Part shown: positions 1-6,538 of the stretch, one piece after another | How the letters are laid out: each line of letters starts with the position of its first letter | Numbering within the stretch: position 1 is the stretch's first letter | Origin: Phycisphaerales bacterium | GTDB taxonomy: Bacteria > Planctomycetota > Phycisphaerae > Tepidisphaerales > Tepidisphaeraceae | Assembly (NCBI GenBank): GCA_028288875.1 | Contig: JAQGHK010000447.1 | Location: 1-15,158, forward strand | Direction: 5' to 3' | Length of the DNA stretch: 15,158 bases | The notes under the pieces: model-generated | Databases searched by the model: none | The model's input: the letters and a program-made list of their open reading frames with translations, nothing else | Told to the model about the DNA's origin: nothing | Made by a program: the position numbers and the translations under genes

Positions 1-122
1 GCAGTTTCTGCTTACGAGACGACGAGGATCACATTCGCTGAGCACGTTCATTTGTGATGTGCTCCGTTTCAATAGATGTCTTCGTTGTTCGCCGTTACCT
101 TTATTGAGAGCCGGGAGTAATC

Positions 123-395
123 GTGAAGGCAAACCTGGTTCGCATCTGTCGAGATACGTTCCGGCAGCGGTCGGCCGACGCCCGCCCGGTTGTGGGTCTT
201 CAGGCATACGTTTGGCGCTACTTGCCTACGCCGGTGACTTGTGGCTGCGGGCACACAGCTGCGCATACCGATCTCATCCACAGCCCGAGCGACCCGGATC
301 GACAGAACTTCATCGCCTGCCCGATGTGCGGGGATATCGTCGATCCTGATTACGAAGATCCGGACGATGTGGCGCGCGAGCTCGGCCTCGTCTAA
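123..395 (+). CDS. Small hypothetical protein with CxC...CxxC zinc-ribbon-like motif
   Basis: A 90-residue protein of unknown function. It starts with GTG, preceded by GGGAG at 113-117 with a 5-base gap, which supports this start over the out-of-frame alternatives. Four cysteines lie as a C40-x-C42 pair and a C66-x-x-C69 pair (the second in the context ACPMCGD). That spacing could bind one zinc ion in a ribbon or knuckle fold. The C-terminal 20 residues are acidic (DPDYEDPDD). There is no signal peptide or membrane segment, so it is probably cytoplasmic. It stands alone, 188 bases upstream of the deoxyribosyltransferase-like gene on the same strand, and could be co-transcribed with it, although the gap is large for an operon. 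No family is recognised; zinc binding is inferred only from cysteine spacing. Confidence 0.6.
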   Translation: MKANLVRICRDTFRQRSADARPVVGLQAYVWRYLPTPVTCGCGHTAAHTDLIHSPSDPDRQNFIACPMCGDIVDPDYEDPDDVARELGLV

Positions 396-573
396 TCACT
401 TCCCGGGGGCCGCTCCGGTTCGACTTCCTCACCTTGCAATTGGCTGTGCAGAGCGCGCCTAGCGGTCCGCGGGTTACCTGCTGATTCGCAATTTCTGCCG
501 GTCCGTCGGTGGATTGGCGGGAATCCCGCGCCGATTCGGGTAATAATGGATTGTCCGAACCGGCCGCGTGATT

Positions 574-578
574 AGGAG
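574..578 (+). promoter_or_regulatory. Shine-Dalgarno AGGAG deciding the start at 584
   Basis: AGGAG lies 5 bases before ATG 584 but only 2 bases before the in-frame TTG at 581. The ATG is therefore the better start. No convincing -35/-10 pair was found in 396-573. Confidence 0.6.
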
Positions 579-583
579 CTTTG

Positions 584-1444
584 ATGTCTGACCGTCTTCC
601 CCCGCCAAAACTGCTGCAGGATGCCCGCGTCTATTTGTCGGGCCCGATGGACTTCGTCGCCTCGCGTGCGGCGGAGCAGAAGCTCGGCTGGCGTAACCGC
701 GTCGGCGAATTTCTCAATGAGTTCGGCGTGACGGTATTCGATCCGTGGTTTAAACCCGAACTGCACGGCCTGCAGGAATACGGCAAGGAAGACGAAACCA
801 CCGCCGGCGCGCGGGCGGACTGGACCTTCGAGTCCGGCAAGGCCGGCGCGGCCAAGCGATCGTCCTGCAGCGAGCGGTTCTGGCCGGCGATGCACATTGA
901 TCTGCGCATGGTCGACACCAGTGATTTCGTCGTGGCGTACTGCCCGACGAACATCTACAGCGTCGGCACGCCGCACGAGATCATCCTGGCCCGCCAGCAG
1001 CGTAAGCCCGTGCTATTCGTTAGCCCGCACATCACCTTCAGCGCACTAACGGCCTTGCGGGATCATCTGACATCGACCGGTGATCAGACTGGCCTGGACA
1101 TGCTGGCGCGGCTTCAAAACGAAGTGCCAATCAAAGAGAACCCGACGGCCGCGCCGAGCCTCTGGTACATGCCGCTGATCGGCAGTGAGCACTTCTTTGA
1201 TGGCTTCGGCTTCGCCGCCTACAAGCAGCGCTTCGGCTGGCCGGACATCCCGCTGGACGAGCACGAGAAGCGCCATCCGCCCGAGCGGCCGCTGTTGCCG
1301 TTCATCGAAAAGCTGAACGACGATCTGCCGAAGAAGTGGAGCCGTCAGCGGCAGGACTTCGTGCCCAACGATGACTGGCTGCTTTGGAAGCTGAGCGAAG
1401 CCGAGGAAAAGGGCGGCCATCATGTGCAAGAGGCTAGGGAATAG
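584..1444 (+). CDS. Nucleoside 2-deoxyribosyltransferase-like protein
   Basis: A 286-residue protein with the core signature of the nucleoside 2-deoxyribosyltransferase fold. Family members cleave or exchange the N-glycosidic bond of deoxynucleosides or nucleotides. Residues 16-24 read VYLSGPMDF, the family's N-terminal Y-L-x-G-P loop. Residues 111-119 (DTSDFVVAY) give the buried strand and acidic positions. Residues 128-133 (GTPHEI) place E132 where the family's catalytic glutamate sits, and residues 141-148 (KPVLFVSP) form the following strand. Classical members have roughly 140-160 residues. This one is nearly twice that, with an insertion around residues 55-105 and a C-terminal extension of about 130 residues, so its substrate may differ. 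It has no signal peptide and is probably cytoplasmic. The neighbours do not reveal a pathway. Fold assignment is fairly sure; substrate is unknown. Confidence 0.75.
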   Translation: MSDRLPPPKLLQDARVYLSGPMDFVASRAAEQKLGWRNRVGEFLNEFGVTVFDPWFKPELHGLQEYGKEDETTAGARADWTFESGKAGAAKRSSCSERFWPAMHIDLRMVDTSDFVVAYCPTNIYSVGTPHEIILARQQRKPVLFVSPHITFSALTALRDHLTSTGDQTGLDMLARLQNEVPIKENPTAAPSLWYMPLIGSEHFFDGFGFAAYKQRFGWPDIPLDEHEKRHPPERPLLPFIEKLNDDLPKKWSRQRQDFVPNDDWLLWKLSEAEEKGGHHVQEARE

Positions 1445-1494
1445 TTTCGGCGAGAAAGTCCCGGCCGCCTGCTTCCCGCCGCCCCTCATGGCGC

Positions 1495-1556
1495 AAAAAA
1501 ACGACCGCCGGGCTGTCCGATGCAGGGGGGAGCATCAGTGCGGGCCGCGGCGGTCG
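1495..1556 (-). terminator. Candidate intrinsic terminator, leftward, with T7 tail
   Basis: CGACCGCCG (1502-1510) and CGGCGGTCG (1548-1556) are a perfect 9-bp inverted repeat. The stem can extend by GGC/GCC inside a one-base bulge, and an inner GATGC/GCATC stem sits at 1519-1523 and 1532-1536. Next to the stem at 1495-1501 is A7, which read leftward is a T7 tail. It is 337 bases beyond the PEP-CTERM stop, so it may be a second-line terminator. Read rightward the tail is only TTTT at 1563-1566, so termination of the 584-1444 gene here is possible but weaker. Confidence 0.5.
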
Positions 1557-1826
1557 AAGATCGTTTTCCTGCGAAGCGAACAGGACTGTACTGCCCCAAG
1601 ATGACGTGAAAATGACGCCAATGCAAATATTAATCGTTAAGCCAACGGTCGCGAGTTAGTCCCCATCGAACGGTTTTTTGTTTGTGCGGGCGTGAGGCCG
1701 TTTCTTCAAACGGCTTGGGGCGTTTGTCTGTCCGATATTTGCCGCGTTTTGGGTATCCCCGACCGTTTCCGGCTGGGTGGACGGTCTGTCGCTGCGCGGT
1801 GGCCGGCCTAGGCGATGAAGCCAAAG

Positions 1827-1863
1827 AATCGGCCGTCCGAGCAACGCGCCCGGACGGCCGATT
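1827..1863 (-). terminator. Candidate intrinsic terminator of the PEP-CTERM gene
   Basis: A perfect 13-bp inverted repeat (arms 1827-1839 and 1851-1863, arm AATCGGCCGTCCG) encloses an 11-base loop. It lies 29 bases past the stop of the leftward PEP-CTERM gene. Read leftward the stem is followed by TTCTTTGGCTT overlapping its base, a moderately U-rich tail. Position and stem strength make a terminator the simplest reading. Confidence 0.65.
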
Positions 1864-1892
1864 AGCAAATCAACGGTTGGTAAAAGTATGCC

Positions 1893-4127
1893 TCAGGCGC
1901 GACGCCGACGACGGCCGAGCAGCATGCCGCCGAGCCCGAGAACGGTAAGCGTCGTCGGTTCCGGCACGGCGTTGGCTGACGCGAACGCAGTGATCGCATC
2001 GACCTGCTGCTTCGTGAACGCTACGGGTTCGCCCGTAACGCTTTGGCCGAAGTTGTTCTGAAGAACCAGGAAGTCGTTGAAATCGGTGACGCCATCGTAG
2101 TTGAAGTTGCCTTGGTCAAACCGGGTGCCCGGGGCATTGAAGTTGTTCTGCAAGACCAGGAAGTCATTGAAGTCGACCGTGCCGTTCAGGTTGGCATCGC
2201 CGGGCAGGGTGAGCAGGAGCGTCACGGTGTCCGTGCCGTTATCGCCATAGCCGATCGTTCGGTTAGCGGCGGCCGTCGTGCTGCGGATCTGGCCGGTGGT
2301 GAAGTTGCCGCCGTTGGTGGCATATTCGTTGTTCAGAATGGTCTTCACCTGCGCCACGGGGCTGCTGCCACTGTAGGTCAATTGCAGGACGCCGCCCTGG
2401 ATGTCGGCGCCCCCCGCAGCCGTGAGCACCGGGGCCTGTGCAGCGGTGGCCACTTTCAACGTGCCGGCCGTGACGGTCGTCGTGCCGGTGTAGTTGTTGG
2501 CGCCGTTCAGCGTGAGTGAGCCCGTGCCGCTCTTGGTCAGGCCGCCTGCACCGGCGTTGCCGACGGCGTTCGCGTAGGTCACGTCGTTGCCGTTGGTGTC
2601 GATGACGGCGGTGCTGGTGAACGTCACCACGGCAGCCGCGGCGGTGCCGGGGTTCGTGCTGATGTCGCTGCTGCTGGTGAGGGTCGTGGCGTACTGCAGT
2701 GTGCCGCCGCTGAATCGCAGAGCCGGGTTCGTGACAAAGAGGCCGTAGTTCGCGCCGCCCAGGGCGTTGATGCCATTGATATTCAGAGTGCCGGCCGTGA
2801 TCGTCGTGCCGCCCGTGTAGCTGTTGGCACCCGCGAGAGTCAGCGTGGCATTGCCGACCTTACCGATGGTGGTGATGCTGCCACCGTTGCCAATGACGCC
2901 ACTGTACGAGGTGGGCAGATTGTTGTTGCCGATGTTGTAGACAAAGTTGCCACTACCCGCACCGCTACCGCCGAAGAAGCCGCCCGTGCCGCTCAGGCCG
3001 CCGATAGTGGCGGTATTCGCGGCATTATTCGGCTGGTTCGTGCCGGCCTGGCGGTTCAGGCTGGTGTTGGCATTGAGGTTCAGCGTGGCGTTGGCGAATG
3101 ACGTGTTGTCGAAGGCGGTCGCCAAGCGAATGATCGTGCCGGCGGTCGGGACGGCGGCGGTGTTGGTCACGTTGATCGTGCCTCCGAAGCCTGCAAACGT
3201 CGTCGGAGTAATTGTGTTCGTCACCTGCTCGGTCGTGAGCGTCAGCGTGCCGGTGCCCGTGAGGCTGGTCGGTGAAAAGGTGCCCGAACCGCGATACGAG
3301 ACGCCACCACCGCCCGTGCCGACGACGACCGCGCTATTCACCGTGGTAGCCGTCGTGCTGCCGAGGCGGAGGAAACCGCCCGTTTGCAGCGTGATCGCGC
3401 CGGTGCCGAACAGGCCATTCGTGTTGCCCGATGAATTGGTGCGGAGGGTGCCGCCGCTGATGGTCGTGCCGCCCGTGTAACTCTGCGCGGTCGCGAAGCT
3501 CCACTGGCCGTTGCCAGACTTCACGACCGCGACCTTGCCGCCGGCCACGCCGTCCGACACCGTGCCGCTGACGTTGTTGATCGCGCCGTTAGCGCCGGTC
3601 AGCGTCAACGTGGTCGTGTTGCCGGCCGTCGAAACGCCGCTCACCGCGCCGCTGATGGTGAGCAGTCGACTGGAACCCGGAATATCGGATTGAAAGGTGT
3701 AGGTGCCGTTGTCGCCTTCAAGCACGATCGGAGCGCTGATGGTCGATGCGCCCGTGCTTGAGGCACTGGTCGCGATCAGCAGGCCGCCACTGGTGAGTAG
3801 AAGCGGGCCGCCGCTGATCGTGTAGGCGTAAACCGACGCGCTGGTCGGCCCGGTCAGCGTGATGTTCTGCAGGTTGCGGTTGGCGTCGACGATGACCGAG
3901 AGAATCGACGACTGGCCGAAGGTGGCGGTGTCGGTGTTGGTGGTGCTGGTCGTATCGCCGGGCGGCGTGCCGGTCACCCAGTTTACGCCGTTGCTCCAGT
4001 TGCTGTCCGTGGGGGCGGTGCTCCAGCTGTCGCTGGCAGCAAGTGCCGGAATGGCGAGAAGGCTATTGGCCACTGCGGCCGAAGCGACGACTAAGGCCAA
4101 CCGACGGTTGACGGGATTTAAACGCAT
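1893..4127 (-). CDS. Secreted PEP-CTERM protein with autotransporter-type beta-strand repeats and dockerin-like loops
   Basis: A 744-residue exported surface protein. Residues 1-30 are a signal peptide (NRR, hydrophobic core, ending IPALA before ASDSW). A long Thr/Ser/Gly/Asn-rich region follows. It contains at least three autotransporter-associated beta-strand repeats with the pattern K-x-G-x-G-x-(W/L)...YTGGTT(I/V)xxGTL, at about 201-230, 420-450 and 528-560; these probably form a beta-helix. Two dockerin-type calcium loops lie at 641-663 (GDANLNGTVDFND) and 672-694 (DGVTDFND). The C-terminus (721-744) is VPEP, a hydrophobic stretch and RRRRR, the PEP-CTERM signal processed by exosortase. 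The start is fixed by a strong AGGAGG. Low Lys/Cys content fits a secreted protein. No enzymatic domain is visible; an adhesive or structural role at the cell surface is likely. It is divergent from the LacI gene. Confidence 0.9.
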   Translation of the reverse strand: MRLNPVNRRLALVVASAAVANSLLAIPALAASDSWSTAPTDSNWSNGVNWVTGTPPGDTTSTTNTDTATFGQSSILSVIVDANRNLQNITLTGPTSASVYAYTISGGPLLLTSGGLLIATSASSTGASTISAPIVLEGDNGTYTFQSDIPGSSRLLTISGAVSGVSTAGNTTTLTLTGANGAINNVSGTVSDGVAGGKVAVVKSGNGQWSFATAQSYTGGTTISGGTLRTNSSGNTNGLFGTGAITLQTGGFLRLGSTTATTVNSAVVVGTGGGGVSYRGSGTFSPTSLTGTGTLTLTTEQVTNTITPTTFAGFGGTINVTNTAAVPTAGTIIRLATAFDNTSFANATLNLNANTSLNRQAGTNQPNNAANTATIGGLSGTGGFFGGSGAGSGNFVYNIGNNNLPTSYSGVIGNGGSITTIGKVGNATLTLAGANSYTGGTTITAGTLNINGINALGGANYGLFVTNPALRFSGGTLQYATTLTSSSDISTNPGTAAAAVVTFTSTAVIDTNGNDVTYANAVGNAGAGGLTKSGTGSLTLNGANNYTGTTTVTAGTLKVATAAQAPVLTAAGGADIQGGVLQLTYSGSSPVAQVKTILNNEYATNGGNFTTGQIRSTTAAANRTIGYGDNGTDTVTLLLTLPGDANLNGTVDFNDFLVLQNNFNAPGTRFDQGNFNYDGVTDFNDFLVLQNNFGQSVTGEPVAFTKQQVDAITAFASANAVPEPTTLTVLGLGGMLLGRRRRRA
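2049..2181 (-). repeat. Tandem 90-bp internal duplication encoding the dockerin-like loops
   Basis: Two near-identical blocks begin at about 2049 and 2139, exactly 90 bases apart. They encode DFNDFLVLQNNF at residues 652-663 and 682-693. Both share AGTTGTTCTG (2051-2060 and 2141-2150). The nucleotide similarity shows the paired calcium loops are kept alike by duplication or conversion, not only by protein-level selection. Confidence 0.7.
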
Positions 4128-4130
4128 AAT

Positions 4131-4140
4131 CTCCTCCTCA
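4131..4140 (-). promoter_or_regulatory. Strong Shine-Dalgarno of the PEP-CTERM gene
   Basis: Read leftward, TGAGGAGGAG is followed by ATT and the ATG at 4127. AGGAGG lies 5 bases from the start codon. This is the best ribosome-binding site in the window and suggests high expression, since most neighbouring genes have weak or no such site. Confidence 0.8.
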
Positions 4141-4230
4141 AGGCACTTATTGAACGGGCTGGAAACCCAGCAATGTGTTCTTCGCCAGACAGACGTGAGG
4201 CATGTCGCTCCGCAGCAACCCTCTGCACCA

Positions 4231-4258
4231 ACTCTAAATGATTGTCACGACTAGTCAA
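4231..4258 (-). promoter_or_regulatory. Candidate sigma70-type promoter for the PEP-CTERM gene
   Basis: Read leftward, TTGACT (4253-4258) and TAGAGT (4231-4236) are separated by 16 bases. The first matches the -35 consensus at five of six positions and the second matches the -10 at four of six. Transcription would start near 4224, giving a leader of about 100 bases. Planctomycete promoters are poorly known, so this is a suggestion. Confidence 0.35.
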
Positions 4259-4278
4259 TAATTTTCAGGTAAATTATC

Positions 4279-4293
4279 TTTTCATGCAGAAAA
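4279..4293. promoter_or_regulatory. Small AT-rich dyad TTTTC-ATGCA-GAAAA
   Basis: A perfect 5-bp inverted repeat with a 5-base centre. It lies about 20 bases upstream of the candidate -35 of the PEP-CTERM gene. It could be a regulator site, but dyads this short arise easily by chance in AT-rich sequence. Confidence 0.25.
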
Positions 4294-4323
4294 TTACCAT
4301 GGAATTAACCCGCAACTGCCCAT

Positions 4324-4342
4324 GGCCGCTGTTAAAGCGGCC
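4324..4342. promoter_or_regulatory. Perfect 7-bp inverted repeat GGCCGCT-GTTAA-AGCGGCC
   Basis: Two 7-bp arms flank a 5-base spacer in the non-coding region between the divergent PEP-CTERM and LacI genes. It may be a protein-binding dyad or a hairpin in the LacI-gene leader. There is no U-tract beside it, so it is not a usual terminator. Confidence 0.35.
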
Positions 4343-4352
4343 GAAAATGGCA

Positions 4353-4368
4353 GAATTCGCGCAAATTC
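4353..4368. promoter_or_regulatory. Candidate LacI-type operator, CpG-centred palindrome
   Basis: GAATTCGCGCAAATTC is a 16-base palindrome with 14 of 16 positions matching its reverse complement, centred on CG. LacI/GalR-family operators are typically 14-20 bp palindromes with a central CpG. It lies about 130 bases upstream of the LacI start and about 225 bases from the PEP-CTERM start. The block AATTCGCG occurs twice in tandem (4354-4361 and 4364-4371), and the whole is flanked by direct repeats of AATGGCAGA (4346-4354 and 4373-4381). Autoregulation by the adjacent LacI protein is the natural hypothesis; it is not shown by sequence alone. Confidence 0.45.
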
Positions 4369-4495
4369 GCGGAATGGCAGATTTCTGCAACTAGGTTTTT
4401 TGGCGGGAGACCTTGGGAGGGGACGGCGTGCAATTCTTGTGGAAATTGCTGTCGGACAAAGTATTCTGCCTAAGGTTTTGCGAAAGTGCGAGAGC

Positions 4496-5557
4496 ATGTC
4501 AATTGTTCATGTTGCCCGCTTGGCGGGGGTTTCCAGTTCCACGGTTTCGCGGGTGATCAATAACCATCCGCGCGTCTCCAGCGATGCCATTCGCGCCGTG
4601 AAGGCGGCGATGGAAAAGCTGCAGTATGCGCCATCAGATCGGCGGCCGGGGCCGAAGCCGGGGTCGCGCTCTGGGGCGGCGACACGGACGGCCACGATCG
4701 CACTGCTGGTGCTCGGCACGTCCAAAGACCGGGCGACGCCCGCCTTTGAAGAACTGATGCGCGGCGTCTCCAACGGGGCGGCGCATTGGGACCTGAAACT
4801 CGTTTATCACCACATTGCCGACCCTGCATCGCTGCCCTCACAGGTGCTGGATGCTCCGATTGATGGCCTGCTGCTGCATGGTGCGTTACCGCCCGCTGCC
4901 ACGCGGGAGCGGTTGCGGCGGTATCCGACGGTCTGGCTGATGGGCAATCGCCGCCGGCCGGACTGGGGCGACCAAGTCATGCCCGACACCTATGAGATCG
5001 GCGACAAGGCCGCGAAGTATCTCCTCAGCCGTGGCCACAGACGATTGGCGTTCATCAACCTGGATCAGAGCCATTGGCCGTTCCGGGTGACCAGCCAGAG
5101 TTTCGCCGCCGCGGCTCACGATGCGGGCGTGCCCTGTGATCTAGTGGAATCGGCCCGCGATAACGACAACGCCTATTGGCGGCAGTTCGCCATTTCGACG
5201 GCTGAAGACCTCGCCAAGCGATTTGCCGAGCTAAACCCGCGGCCGACGGGTGTATTCGTCGCCGACGACATGCAGGTGGCCATCATCCAGCCGGCGCTGC
5301 AGCGGGCGGGCGTCGCCATTGGGCCCGGTGAGGTGGAAATCATCTCGTGCAACAACGAACGGCCGTATCTCATCGGTCTGAGCCCCAAGCCGGCGGAAAT
5401 TGATATCCGCGTCGAAGCGATCGGCTATCGCGGCGTGGAACGGCTGCTATGGCGGCTGAACAATCGCACGGTGCCGGAACGAATTCTCACAGCCGTCGAG
5501 CCGATCGTGCTCGATCACGACGGCGCGGTGTTCGATTGGACGAAAACCCTCGTTTAG
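4496..5557 (+). CDS. LacI/GalR-family transcriptional regulator
   Basis: A 353-residue DNA-binding repressor or activator. The N-terminus (residues 2-47) is a textbook LacI helix-turn-helix: VHVARLAGVSSSTVSRVINN, then VSSDAIRAVKAAMEKLQYAPS. A periplasmic-binding-protein-like effector domain follows from about residue 65 to the end, with FVADDMQVAIIQ, an IISCNN strand and IDIRVEAIGYRGVERLLWRL. ATG 4496 is chosen because it puts the HTH at the extreme N-terminus, as in the family. The open frame continues upstream to 4322, but that part is low-complexity intergenic DNA. No strong Shine-Dalgarno is visible. The linker (RRPGPKPGSRSG, about residues 49-60) is Pro/Gly-rich where family members usually have a hinge helix. 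The effector is probably a sugar. Targets may include the divergent PEP-CTERM gene, itself, or the nearby SDR and DUF2264 genes. Confidence 0.92.
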   Translation: MSIVHVARLAGVSSSTVSRVINNHPRVSSDAIRAVKAAMEKLQYAPSDRRPGPKPGSRSGAATRTATIALLVLGTSKDRATPAFEELMRGVSNGAAHWDLKLVYHHIADPASLPSQVLDAPIDGLLLHGALPPAATRERLRRYPTVWLMGNRRRPDWGDQVMPDTYEIGDKAAKYLLSRGHRRLAFINLDQSHWPFRVTSQSFAAAAHDAGVPCDLVESARDNDNAYWRQFAISTAEDLAKRFAELNPRPTGVFVADDMQVAIIQPALQRAGVAIGPGEVEIISCNNERPYLIGLSPKPAEIDIRVEAIGYRGVERLLWRLNNRTVPERILTAVEPIVLDHDGAVFDWTKTLV

Positions 5558-5592
5558 CCGCCCGCCACCGGATCGTGGGATATCGTCAATTT

Positions 5593-6477
5593 TCACACCC
5601 GCGGCGTGCGCTCGCCCGATTCCGTGCGCCAAGAGTATGCCGGCTTGAAGCCGAGGATGCGTTTTGCCTTCTCAATGCTGAGCAATGTTTCGTTCGATTT
5701 AATGGCCGACTTTCGACGTACGCCGGGGTAAACTTCGTCCAGTAGTTCATCGTTGGGGCGGCTCATGGCCGTGTCGGCGTTGGCGATAATGAACACGTCC
5801 GCGCCGCACGTCGGCGATTCGATGGACAGCCGCACCGCCTGCGCGGCGTCCCGCGCATCGATGTAGCCCCATAAGTTCCACTTTCGCTGGCGGGCATCTT
5901 TATTGAAGGACGGAAACTTCGCGTAGTCGCCCGGCTCCATCACATTGGAAAACCGCAGGCCGATGATTTTCATCTCCGGATCCCATCGGCAGAATTGTTG
6001 TGCCATCGTTTCGCCGAGCACTTTAGAAAGGGAATACGCGCTCTCCGGGCGCGGCGCGTATTCCTCGTCCACCGGCACGTAGGGCGGCGGCTCATCGAAC
6101 GGCAGGCCCAACACCGTTTCGCTCGAAGCCCACACAATGTTCTTGATCCCCAGCCGCCGGCAGGCTTCGAACACGTTGTAATCGCTGAGCGTATTGTTCC
6201 GGAACGTGGCCGCGTTCGGCTGCATTCGCGGGGCCGGAATGGCGGCTAAGTGCACGACAGCGTGAACATTTGTCGGCCCGCCGTCGGAAGCGGTGAGGGC
6301 GTCGATCGTCTGCCCGTAATCCGTCAGATCAGCAATGATCGATCCGCATAATCTTGGCGACGGTACCACGCGATCGATGACGAATACGTCATACCCATGT
6401 TCCAGCAAATGCGCCACGCAGGCCCGCCCGGCCTTACCGCTGCCGCCGGTGACGACGATTCGTTTTTTCTGTGTCAT
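5593..6477 (-). CDS. NAD(P)-dependent epimerase/dehydrogenase, extended SDR family
   Basis: A 294-residue extended short-chain dehydrogenase/reductase, acting on a sugar, sugar nucleotide or uronate. Residues 7-17 (IVVTGGSGKAG) are the Rossmann GxxGxxG loop. VVHLAA (74-79) is the conserved strand-4 motif. WASSE (116-120) supplies the active-site serine, and YSLSK (148-152) the catalytic Tyr148 and Lys152. WGYIDARDAAQA (203-214) is the usual late substrate-domain motif. ATG 6477 is preferred over the longer frame because the Rossmann strand begins just after it and AGGA lies 9 bases upstream. The extra 119 residues of the longer frame would also overlap the divergent gene at 6539. Its 3' end faces the LacI gene with 35 bases between and no evident terminator. 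Exact substrate is undetermined; resemblance to uronate dehydrogenases is an impression only. Confidence 0.88.
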   Translation of the reverse strand: MTQKKRIVVTGGSGKAGRACVAHLLEHGYDVFVIDRVVPSPRLCGSIIADLTDYGQTIDALTASDGGPTNVHAVVHLAAIPAPRMQPNAATFRNNTLSDYNVFEACRRLGIKNIVWASSETVLGLPFDEPPPYVPVDEEYAPRPESAYSLSKVLGETMAQQFCRWDPEMKIIGLRFSNVMEPGDYAKFPSFNKDARQRKWNLWGYIDARDAAQAVRLSIESPTCGADVFIIANADTAMSRPNDELLDEVYPGVRRKSAIKSNETLLSIEKAKRILGFKPAYSWRTESGERTPRV

Positions 6478-6538
6478 GTCTGTTGTTCCTGCCTTCGGGT
6501 TCAAGTGATCCGCCGTGTCGCGTACTGTATGCAGGTAT

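Larger units (their letters stand above)
1445..1892. other. Non-coding interval between convergent genes
   Basis: These 448 bases separate the 3' ends of the deoxyribosyltransferase-like gene and the PEP-CTERM gene. I see no credible coding region; the short open frames have no ribosome site or recognisable protein. The interval holds the two terminator-like hairpins listed separately. It also holds a small perfect stem of 7 bp at 1697-1703 and 1708-1714 (GCCGTTT, loop CTTC, AAACGGC) without a U-tract on either strand. The stretch 1557-1696 contains AT-rich patches but no promoter I would defend. Confidence 0.6.

Noticed and set aside
2043..3480. Plus-strand open frames of 158 and 177 codons
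   Set aside because: They are antisense to the Thr/Gly-rich repeats of the PEP-CTERM gene; low-complexity Val/Pro-rich translation is a by-product of that composition.
4322..4495. N-terminal extension of 58 codons on the LacI protein
   Set aside because: LacI-family proteins begin with the HTH. The extension is not protein-like and overlaps the palindromes of the intergenic region.
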